DNA of 13,975 bases. Source: Methylovorus sp035565335. Lineage in GTDB: Bacteria; Pseudomonadota; Gammaproteobacteria; Burkholderiales; Methylophilaceae. The position numbers and the translations under genes were made by a program. The stretch covers positions 1 to 13,975 of the forward strand of contig DATMSO010000097.1 in NCBI GenBank assembly GCA_035565335.1, in the 5' to 3' direction. The first letter of the stretch is position 1. Each line of letters starts with the position of its first letter. This document shows positions 7,765-13,975 of the stretch, piece by piece. Under the pieces are notes generated by a model, which was given only the letters and a program-made list of their open reading frames with translations, made no database searches and was not told the DNA's origin.

Positions 7765-8232
7765 TTACAAAGCCTCATCGGGGAACACTATCGGGAGTTG
7801 TCCGAGATGCTTGTCAGTGTTTTTCTGAGGCCGCGGCTTGACTGCCGGGCGGGCGTCAGAGGCTGCCAATGGCGGCAGCTTTTCAGCCTGCTGCCCCAGC
7901 CAGTGGGCCAGCACCTCCACAATATAAGCCTGCTGCTCCGCGCTTAATGCACGACCTTTTGCAATGCCATGCCACTCCGCCAGGCAACCGCGGCAACAAC
8001 ACGCCGTGGCATGCTGGGCGATAAATACCGGGTGCCCGCGAAAAGGTGTTTGCTTGCCGTCGCGCGCAGGCAACGCCGCCGCCAGCCGGTTCGCCACAAT
8101 TTCTTCCGCATGCTGCATCATCATTGGCAAGCCCTTGTCGCGCAAATACGCCTGCTCCTTCACCCCCAGCCGGAACTGGCGCCGAAAAGCCGACTGTTGC
8201 AAACGATCAAACAAGGCATCCAGGGAAGACAT
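7765..8232 (-). CDS. DUF4186 family protein with Cys/His cluster
   Basis: A 155-residue soluble protein with no signal peptide or membrane helix. The segment HATACCCRGCLAEWHGI (74-90) followed by KGRALSAEQQAYIVEVL is characteristic of the DUF4186 family, whose function is unknown to me. His74, Cys78, Cys79, Cys80, Cys83 and His88 lie close enough for a metal site, most simply zinc; that is inference. The last 35 residues are Pro/Lys-rich and probably disordered. The start is supported by GGAG 7 bases upstream on the minus strand. It is convergent with the DUF1275 gene and divergent from ssrA, with 148 bp between the two start regions holding the ssrA promoter. Confidence 0.8.
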   Translation of the reverse strand: MSSLDALFDRLQQSAFRRQFRLGVKEQAYLRDKGLPMMMQHAEEIVANRLAAALPARDGKQTPFRGHPVFIAQHATACCCRGCLAEWHGIAKGRALSAEQQAYIVEVLAHWLGQQAEKLPPLAASDARPAVKPRPQKNTDKHLGQLPIVFPDEAL

Positions 8233-8312
8233 GCATATACTCCAAACAGGTGCAGCAGGCTTCGCCGTGAGGCCGAATTCAGCGAGTGCTGCGGGATTCT
8301 TCGATTAACGCG

Positions 8313-8318
8313 TATAAT
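8313..8318 (+). promoter_or_regulatory. Probable -10 element of the ssrA promoter
   Basis: A perfect TATAAT lies 63 bases before the mature 5' end of tmRNA. This fits transcription as a precursor with a leader later trimmed by RNase P. The expected -35 position (about 8290-8295, TGCGGG) matches the consensus poorly, so the call rests on the -10 hexamer and on its position. Confidence 0.45.
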
Positions 8319-8380
8319 CGCACTCTTGCAAACCAAATGACGATCCCCATTGTCATAGTGTTGCAGATGCAAAACCAACA

Positions 8381-8745
8381 GGGGCCGACCAGGTTTCGAC
8401 GTGGGTTGCAAAGCAGTGCAGGGCATACCGAGGCCTAGTCACCTCGTAAATAAACTAGAAAAAGTATAGTCGCAAACGACGAAACTTACGCTTTAGCCGC
8501 TTAATCCCGGCTGAACGCTGCACCGAAGAGCCTCTCGGTCGGGCGGGGTAAAACCCGCAGCAGCGTCATTAAGAGAGGATCGTGCGCTATTGGGTTACTT
8601 AATAACGCATTAAATCCAAGGTAACTCGCTTGATATTTGCTTGCTCGTTGGTGTGTATCAAGTTAAATCAAACAACACAGCTAAGTATGTAGAACTGTCT
8701 GTGGAGGGCTTGCGGACGGGGGTTCGATTCCCCCCGGCTCCACCA
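8381..8745 (+). ncRNA. ssrA: Transfer-messenger RNA (tmRNA)
   Basis: tmRNA rescues ribosomes stalled on broken messages: it is charged with alanine like a tRNA, then its internal frame is translated to add a degradation tag. The 5' end GGGGCCG (8381-8387) pairs with CGGCTCC (8735-8741), including the G3-U70 wobble used by alanyl-tRNA synthetase, followed by A and the encoded CCA (8743-8745). The T-arm is GGGGG-TTCGATT-CCCCC (8718-8734). The tag frame starts at GCA 8472 and reads ANDETYALAA with a TAA at 8502-8504; the ALAA end is the usual ClpXP recognition tail. About 365 nt is the normal one-piece length. Its 3' end is a favoured integration target for P4-like tyrosine integrases, and such an integrase gene follows immediately. 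Confidence 0.97.
8718..8745 (+). other. Presumed left attachment site (attL) in the ssrA 3' end
   Basis: The T-arm and acceptor end of ssrA is the usual crossover segment for CP4-57-type integrases, and the element keeps ssrA whole by supplying a copy of this end. Here the gene is intact and a matching integrase starts 175 bp away in the same direction. The exact core cannot be delimited because the matching right copy lies outside the window. Confidence 0.55.
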
Positions 8746-8780
8746 TTTACCGCTTTAAGGTAGTCCAAAGAAGTGCAGAT

Positions 8781-8815
8781 AACCCGTGTTAATCCTAGAG
8801 ATTCACGGGTTTTTT
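8781..8815 (+). terminator. Intrinsic terminator after ssrA
   Basis: AACCCGTG (8781-8788) pairs perfectly with CACGGGTT (8804-8811), with additional inner pairing of AATC (8791-8794) to GATT (8800-8803), and the stem runs into TTTTTT (8810-8815). It lies 36 bp after the CCA end, so it should end the tmRNA precursor. If attL lies within the ssrA 3' end, this terminator is carried by the integrated element. Confidence 0.8.
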
Positions 8816-8859
8816 GTTGTCTGCCGTATATTCCCGTCTATTGCAATCACTTGGGGAAA

Positions 8860-8909
8860 GGGGGCATAATTTGCGCATGGATGCCCCCAATTCACTTTTG
8901 ATGCCCCCA
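8860..8909. repeat. GATGCCCCCA repeats upstream of the integrase (probable arm/operator sites)
   Basis: GATGCCCCCA occurs twice in direct orientation (8880-8889 and 8900-8909), exactly 20 bp apart, about two helical turns. The inverted core GGGGGCAT is at 8860-8867. The second copy abuts the integrase ribosome binding site GAGG (8910-8913). Spacing and position suggest binding sites for the integrase itself or an excision factor, linking recombination with autoregulation. Binding is inferred. Confidence 0.55.
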
Positions 8910-8919
8910 GAGGTCAGCA

Positions 8920-10131
8920 ATGAAGCTAAACGACGTGGCTGTGCGCAAGGCTAAGCCAGAGGATAAGCCCTACAAGATGGCGGACGGTGGGGGCATGTAT
9001 CTTGAGGTGATGCCCAACGGTTCAAAATACTGGCGGATGAAATATCGGATTGAGGGCAAGGAAAAGCGTTTAGCCTTTGGCGTTTATCCCGATGTATCGT
9101 TAGCCCTTGCACGAGAGCGCCGAGATAGCGCTAGAAAACAGCTTGCCCAAGGCATAGACCCGGGCGAGACAAAAAAAGCGGCCAAAGCTGCTAGCAGTGA
9201 TCGTGCTGCCAATAGTTTTGAGGTGCTTGCCAGAGAATGGGCAGCTGTTCACATGGTGGGCAAGTCAGAAACCCACGTAGCTCGCACAATGAGGCGTTTT
9301 GAGCTGTATCTGTTCCCATGGATAGGCGGTAAGGCTATCGCTGACATCAACGCCCCGGAATTACTTCAAGCTATCAAACGGGTGCAAAGTCAGAACAAGC
9401 TGGAGACCGCACACAGAACATTGCAAGCAGCCGGGCAAGTGTTCCGCTACGCTGTTCAAACAGGCCGCGCAATGCGGGACGTGACAGTGGACCTTAAAGG
9501 CGCTTTGCCTTCTCCATCCGTTAAACACATGGCCGCATTTACCGAACCGAAAGAGGTAGCGGAATTGCTGCGCGCCATAGAAGGCTTTACAGGTACGTTT
9601 ACAGTTCAGACAGCCCTGCGACTAGCCCCGTTGGTTTTCGTACGTCCTAGTGAGCTACGCACGGCCAAATGGGCAGATATAGACCTGGAGGCTGCCGAGT
9701 GGCGTTATCGCGTGAGCAAGACACAAACTGATCACCTAGTGCCACTATCCAATCAGGCAGTGCACCTGCTGCGAGAAATTCAACCTTTATCCGGGCATGG
9801 CGAGTTTGTATTCATGGGCGGGCATGACCCTAAGAAGCCTATGAGTGAGGCTGCCATCAATGCCGCGCTCAAGCGCATGGGGTATGACACACAAACCCAG
9901 ATTACAGGTCACGGTTTCCGGGCTATGGCTCGTACTATCCTACATGAGAGATTGAATATTGACCCGCATGTGATCGAGCATCAACTGGCGCATAAAGTGC
10001 CAGATGCTTTAGGGGCAGCCTATAACCGTACCAAATTCATCGAACAACGCCGTGCCATGATGCAGCAATGGGCGGATTATCTGGATGAACTCAAAGCTGG
10101 TGCGAAGATATTGCTATTAAGGGAGGCGTGA
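8920..10131 (+). CDS. Tyrosine-type site-specific integrase (P4/CP4-57 family)
   Basis: A 403-residue integrase, typical of the family. The N-terminal DUF4102 arm-binding domain (about 1-85) has the familiar LNDVAVRKAKPEDKPYKMADGGGMYLEV start; a core-binding domain covers about 95-190; the catalytic domain follows. The full active site is present: Arg242 (RPSELR), Lys267 (SKTQTDH), His331 and Arg334 (HGFRAMART), His358 (HQLAHKV) and the nucleophile Tyr368 (AAYNR). It should therefore be able to cut and rejoin DNA. GAGG lies 6 bases before the ATG. It points away from ssrA, the layout seen in islands integrated at ssrA, and the next gene on the same strand is a restriction enzyme. No excisionase is in the window. 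Base composition appears less GC-rich than the efflux operon, in keeping with transfer. Confidence 0.95.
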   Translation: MKLNDVAVRKAKPEDKPYKMADGGGMYLEVMPNGSKYWRMKYRIEGKEKRLAFGVYPDVSLALARERRDSARKQLAQGIDPGETKKAAKAASSDRAANSFEVLAREWAAVHMVGKSETHVARTMRRFELYLFPWIGGKAIADINAPELLQAIKRVQSQNKLETAHRTLQAAGQVFRYAVQTGRAMRDVTVDLKGALPSPSVKHMAAFTEPKEVAELLRAIEGFTGTFTVQTALRLAPLVFVRPSELRTAKWADIDLEAAEWRYRVSKTQTDHLVPLSNQAVHLLREIQPLSGHGEFVFMGGHDPKKPMSEAAINAALKRMGYDTQTQITGHGFRAMARTILHERLNIDPHVIEHQLAHKVPDALGAAYNRTKFIEQRRAMMQQWADYLDELKAGAKILLLREA

Positions 10132-10139
10132 TTAAATTG

Positions 10140-10174
10140 CTGTATCTGTATCTGTACTGTAACTGTAACTGTTA
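10140..10174. repeat. Tandem CTGTA(N) hexamer-like repeats
   Basis: Six adjacent units begin at 10140: CTGTAT, CTGTAT, CTGTA, CTGTAA, CTGTAA, CTGTTA. The array starts 9 bp after the integrase stop and lies about 90 bp before the restriction gene. It could be a binding-site array or a slippage-prone tract; the imperfect fifth-base unit reduces the likelihood of active slippage. Confidence 0.7.
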
Positions 10175-10234
10175 GGGTTACAGTCAGGCATACCAATTAC
10201 GCTAACAAATAAAATTTACTGTTACCGTTACGGT
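10162..10234. promoter_or_regulatory. Inverted repeats before the restriction-modification gene
   Basis: ACTGTAAC (10162-10169) and GTTACAGT (10177-10184) form a perfect 8 bp inverted repeat around a 7-base spacer. Further on, ACCGT-T-ACGGT (10224-10234) is a second palindrome, and GTTAC also recurs at 10221. Their place in the only gap before the restriction gene suggests operators for its control, or a weak hairpin between the genes. There is no following T-tract and no clear -35/-10 pair, so the promoter itself is not identified. Confidence 0.4.
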
Positions 10235-10265
10235 GATAGGGCACTAAAAAATCAAAGGGGATCAT

Positions 10266-13200
10266 ATGTCAGCTTTGCGGCAGTTATTGAACACTTACAG
10301 AGCCGTGGCACTTACAGAGCGCGAAAAAGGCACTTATTTTGAAGAGTTGATGGTGCATTACTTCAAAAATGAGCCGCTTTATCAAGACCTTTATCAAGAA
10401 GTCTGGCTTTATACGGAATGGGCAGAGCAACAACAACTAACCCGCAAAAACGACACTGGAATCGACTTGGTAGCGCAAACCCGTGGCACCAACGAGTTTC
10501 ATGCCATTCAATGCAAAAACTACGCCGAAGACTACAGACTACAAAAAAGCGATATTGATAGTTTTTTCACGGCATCAGGTAAAACTACCTTTTCACAGCG
10601 CATTATTGTCAGCACCACCAACCATTGGAGTGCAAACGCGCAAGACGCGATCATAGACCAGCACCCGCCCGTTTCAGTCATTACCTTAACCGATTTGGAA
10701 AACAGCCAAATAGACTGGGCAAAATACCAATCTACCCATGAAGTTGTTTTAAAAGCCAAGAAGCAGTTACGTGAACACCAAACCGACGCGTTGAACAGAG
10801 TGAACGCAGGTTTCGTAACGGCAAGCCGCGGTAAATTGATTATGGCGTGTGGGACAGGCAAAACCTTCACCAGCTTAAAAATTGCCGAGGCTATTGCGGG
10901 CAAGGCAAAGCGCGTATTGTTTTTGGTACCTAGCCTTTCCTTGTTGAGCCAAACACTTACTGAGTGGACACAAGAATCAGACACGCCCTTGCATAACTTT
11001 GCCGTTTGTTCAGATAGCGATGTGGGCAAACAGCGCAAAGAGTTGGATGACCGTGTGCAGGTGTACACGCACGAATTGCAATTCCCTGCCACCACCAATG
11101 CCAAAAGCTTATTCCAAGCCATGCAGGTGCGCCACGATAGCGAACACATGACCGTGGTGTATTCCACCTATCATTCCATTGGCGTGATTAACGAAGCGCA
11201 AAAGCAATATGGCCTGCCAGAATTTGATTTAATCATTTGCGACGAAGCCCACCGAACCACGGGTGCAACGTTTGATGGCGATGACGAATCGGCCTTTGTC
11301 AAAATCCACGATAACGATTATGTCAAAGGTGCCAAGCGACTCTACATGACCGCCACACCGCGCATTTATGGTGAAGCCGCTAAAGAGACCGAAGGCGTTA
11401 CCCTATGCTCGATGGATGACGAAGCGCTATTCGGCAAAGAGTTTTATGTCATCACCTTCTCAGAAGCCGTAGCCCGCAAATTATTGGTCGATTACAAGGT
11501 GTTGGTATTAGCCGTAGAGGAAACTCACATTAACCGCCGTCTGCAAATGCTTTTACAAGACGGCAACAATCAGCTCAAAGTAGATGACGCGGCTAAAATT
11601 ATTGGTTGCTGGAAAGCGCTATCCAAACAAGGTATCACCGATGACCTGATTGAAGACCCTCAACCCATGCGCCGTGCCGTAGCATTTTGCCAGGTGATTG
11701 AGAAAGAATACAAAGGCAGCAAACACAAAGTTAGTTCCAAACTCATTTCTGATGTGTTTGGGGCAGTGGTAGCCGAGTATCAACGCACTGAGATTGAGCA
11801 TATCAAGTTAGAAAACCCCGATGCGCCGATAGACGCCGCCTTGCAACTCGCATGCGATGCCCAGCACGTCGACGGCGGCATGAACGCAGGGCAAAAAGAA
11901 GCCAAACTGCAATGGCTAAAAGAAGAACCGCCCGAAAACACCTGCCGTATTTTATCTAACGTCCGATGCTTGTCAGAAGGCGTGGATGTACCTGCTTTAG
12001 ATGCGGTGTTATTCCTCACCCCGCGTAGTTCACAGGTGGATGTGGTGCAATCGGTTGGCCGTGTGATGCGCATAGCCGAAGGCAAAAAGCAAGGCTATGT
12101 CATTCTGCCCGTTGTCATCCCCGCTGGTGTAGAGCCTGAAAAAGCCTTAGATGATAACCAAACCTACAAAGTGGTGTGGCAAGTGCTCAATGCTTTGCGT
12201 GCGCACGATGACCGCTTTGATGCCATGATTAACAAGCTAGAATTTAACGGCAGCGACAAACGCAAAATGGAAGTCATCGCCATTGCCGATAAAGTACAAC
12301 AAAAGCAGAAAAAGCAAACCAAGCAACAAAAAACCGCAGGCAAAGCCCGCAGCGGTAATAGCATTGGCAGCGATGAAGAATTGGCCCCGCCAGCGCAGAT
12401 GTCTATCGAGTTTCAAATAGGCGAGATTGAACGCGCCTTATACGCCAAAATCGTCAAAAAATGCGGTAATCGTCACCACTGGGAAGACTGGGCAAATGAT
12501 ATTGCCAAAATCGCTAGCACTCATATAGATCGTATCCGCGCTATATTAGGTTTGCCACCGCAAAAAGAGGACAAAGGGAATGCAACTGTAAAACGTGACC
12601 CTTCAAATCCTGCAATTGCAGCTTATTTACCTTTTGCGAATGAATTGCGCGATGACTTAAACAACAGCATCACCGATGGCGAAATCATCGAGATGCTGGC
12701 ACAGCATTTAATCACCAAGCCAGTGTTTGATGCTTTGTTTAGCCAATACAGCTTTGCCCAGCACAACCCGATGAGCCAAGCCATGCAAGGTGTGTTAGAC
12801 GCATTGAATGAACATGCGCTAGACAAAGAGGCCAACACCCTGCAAAGCTTCTATGAGAGCGTTAAAATGCGGGCTGAAGGCATTCAGACCGCCGAGGGCA
12901 AGCAACGCATTGTGGTGGAGCTTTACGACAAGTTTTTCCGCAACGCCTTCCCTAAGATGACCGAGCGTTTAGGCATCGTCTACACCCCCGTGGAAGTGGT
13001 GGACTTTATCATCCATAGCGTAGAGGACGTATTAAACCAAGAATTTAACGCCAGCCTTGCAGATGAAAACGTGCATATCATTGATCCCTTCACCGGCACA
13101 GGCACCTTTATTACCCGCTTGCTACAAAGTGGCATTATCCCTGCCGATAAACTACCCCATAAATACAAATACGAAATCCACGCTAACGAGATTGTGTTGC

Positions 13201-13975
13201 TGGCCTATTACATTGCCGCCATCAATATCGAGGCGGTTTACCACGCCATCCTCACAGGCAATAGCAACGGTGCAGAAAGCTCGCCAGAAACTGACAAAGC
13301 CATCCCTTACACCCCGTTTGAAGGCATTTGCTTAACCGACACCTTCCAGATGTACGAAAAAGAGGATTTGGTCGATCAGATACTGGTAGAAAACAGCCAC
13401 CGCCGCAAACGTCAAAAAAAGCTGGATATTCGTGTGATTATTGGCAACCCACCTTATTCTGCTGGGCAAGAGAGCGCTAACGACAACAACCAAAACATTG
13501 CTTACTTGCATTTAGACGAGAGGATTAGAAGGACTTATGCTGAACATTCTAGTTCTGGTAATACTAAAAATCTAATGGATTCATATGTTCGCGCCATTCG
13601 CTGGGCAAGCGACCGCATAGGCAACCAAGGCATTATTGGTTTCGTAACCAATGCCAGTTTTGTGGATGGTAACTCTATGGATGGTTTACGAAAATGTTTA
13701 GCAGATGAATTTAGCAAGCTGTATATTTTTCATTTGCGTGGCAATGCCCGCACATCAGGTGAGCGCCGCCGTAAAGAAAAGGACAATGTTTTTGGGCAAG
13801 GTACTCGCACCCCAATTGCCATCTCGATATTGGTCAAAAACCCGCAGGCCAGCCAAAATGGGAAAATATTTTTCCACGATATTGGTGATTATTTAACAAA
13901 GGAAGAAAAGCTAGAAACCATTAGCGAGTTTGCTAATTTGACTGGCATCACCCAAGCCAATGGCTGGCAAACCAT
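10266..13975 (+). CDS. Type ISP restriction-modification enzyme, partial (right end outside window)
   Basis: One open frame of 1236 codons runs from ATG 10266 past the window edge, with AAGGGG (10255-10260) 5 bases before the start. The order is that of single-chain Type ISP enzymes (LlaGI, LlaBIII). An Mrr-like nuclease (about 1-165) has Asp67 (GIDLVA) and Gln82-Cys83-Lys84. An SF2 translocase (about 170-640) has Walker A ACGTGKT (194-200), DEAH (326-329), TATPR (362-366) and QSVGRVMR (595-602). A Lys/Gln-rich linker (676-695) precedes a helical coupler. The N6-adenine methyltransferase has YTP (906-908), motif I DPFTGTGTF (940-948) and motif IV NPPY (1061-1064). Such enzymes methylate one strand of an asymmetric site and, on unmodified phage DNA, translocate along it and cleave when two converge. 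All visible catalytic motifs are intact. The target recognition domain is missing here because the window ends, so specificity cannot be guessed. Confidence 0.92.
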   Translation, partial: MSALRQLLNTYRAVALTEREKGTYFEELMVHYFKNEPLYQDLYQEVWLYTEWAEQQQLTRKNDTGIDLVAQTRGTNEFHAIQCKNYAEDYRLQKSDIDSFFTASGKTTFSQRIIVSTTNHWSANAQDAIIDQHPPVSVITLTDLENSQIDWAKYQSTHEVVLKAKKQLREHQTDALNRVNAGFVTASRGKLIMACGTGKTFTSLKIAEAIAGKAKRVLFLVPSLSLLSQTLTEWTQESDTPLHNFAVCSDSDVGKQRKELDDRVQVYTHELQFPATTNAKSLFQAMQVRHDSEHMTVVYSTYHSIGVINEAQKQYGLPEFDLIICDEAHRTTGATFDGDDESAFVKIHDNDYVKGAKRLYMTATPRIYGEAAKETEGVTLCSMDDEALFGKEFYVITFSEAVARKLLVDYKVLVLAVEETHINRRLQMLLQDGNNQLKVDDAAKIIGCWKALSKQGITDDLIEDPQPMRRAVAFCQVIEKEYKGSKHKVSSKLISDVFGAVVAEYQRTEIEHIKLENPDAPIDAALQLACDAQHVDGGMNAGQKEAKLQWLKEEPPENTCRILSNVRCLSEGVDVPALDAVLFLTPRSSQVDVVQSVGRVMRIAEGKKQGYVILPVVIPAGVEPEKALDDNQTYKVVWQVLNALRAHDDRFDAMINKLEFNGSDKRKMEVIAIADKVQQKQKKQTKQQKTAGKARSGNSIGSDEELAPPAQMSIEFQIGEIERALYAKIVKKCGNRHHWEDWANDIAKIASTHIDRIRAILGLPPQKEDKGNATVKRDPSNPAIAAYLPFANELRDDLNNSITDGEIIEMLAQHLITKPVFDALFSQYSFAQHNPMSQAMQGVLDALNEHALDKEANTLQSFYESVKMRAEGIQTAEGKQRIVVELYDKFFRNAFPKMTERLGIVYTPVEVVDFIIHSVEDVLNQEFNASLADENVHIIDPFTGTGTFITRLLQSGIIPADKLPHKYKYEIHANEIVLLAYYIAAINIEAVYHAILTGNSNGAESSPETDKAIPYTPFEGICLTDTFQMYEKEDLVDQILVENSHRRKRQKKLDIRVIIGNPPYSAGQESANDNNQNIAYLHLDERIRRTYAEHSSSGNTKNLMDSYVRAIRWASDRIGNQGIIGFVTNASFVDGNSMDGLRKCLADEFSKLYIFHLRGNARTSGERRRKEKDNVFGQGTRTPIAISILVKNPQASQNGKIFFHDIGDYLTKEEKLETISEFANLTGITQANGWQT

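Noticed and set aside
8160..8426. Minus-strand open frame of 88 codons crossing the ssrA promoter and 5' end
   Set aside because: It overlaps the DUF4186 gene start and the tmRNA gene, and has no family features.
10140..10174. CRISPR-like array
   Set aside because: The repeat units are 5-6 bp and contiguous, with no spacers; nothing elsewhere in the window resembles CRISPR repeats.
10532..11167. 211-codon minus-strand open frame
   Set aside because: It is antisense to the nuclease-helicase part of the Type ISP gene, whose motifs are unmistakable; no domain is visible in the minus-strand translation.
13057..13335. Plus-strand open frame of 92 codons inside the methyltransferase region
   Set aside because: It is out of frame with the Type ISP gene, which shows motif I in its own frame here; the alternative translation has no recognisable features.

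Overview
The window looks like a proteobacterial chromosome, most likely a betaproteobacterium. The transfer-messenger RNA encodes the tag ANDETYALAA, a form I associate with betaproteobacteria, perhaps a methylotroph-like lineage. The lineage is inferred from this tag and general gene style, not from a search. No contig-wide marker other than ssrA is present.

Positions 1 to about 8745 are ordinary chromosome. First comes a small secreted Spy/CpxP-like protein (114-602), then an intergenic stretch with a strong intrinsic terminator (744-777). A compact three-gene tripartite multidrug efflux operon follows on the plus strand: a periplasmic adaptor (985-2190), an RND/HAE1 inner-membrane pump (2200-5322) and a NodT/OprM-type outer-membrane channel (5319-6782). 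The gap between the first two is 9 bp and the last two overlap by ATGA, so the three are probably co-translated. Together they would form one channel driven by proton influx, exporting compounds from periplasm and inner membrane across the outer membrane. No regulator gene lies beside the operon. Next are a YoaK/DUF1275 membrane protein (6947-7675) and a convergent minus-strand DUF4186 gene (7765-8232), with a minus-strand terminator between them. The tmRNA gene ssrA (8381-8745) closes this part.

From the 3' end of ssrA onward the window appears to be the left part of an integrated element. A P4/CP4-57-type tyrosine integrase (8920-10131) starts 175 bp after the CCA end of ssrA, a classical integration target, and is preceded by repeated GATGCCCCCA motifs. 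After a 134 bp gap rich in CTGTA/GTTAC repeats, a very long open frame starts at 10266 and runs off the right edge. Its translation reads in order: Mrr-like nuclease, SF2 helicase, coupler and N6-adenine methyltransferase. This is the architecture of a Type ISP single-polypeptide restriction-modification enzyme (LlaGI/LlaBIII type). At least 1236 codons are visible. The remaining methyltransferase and target-recognition parts, other cargo and the far attachment site lie beyond the window.

The main points of interest are the ssrA-integrated defence island, the repeat-rich control region before the restriction gene, and deviations in the drug-binding pocket of the pump.
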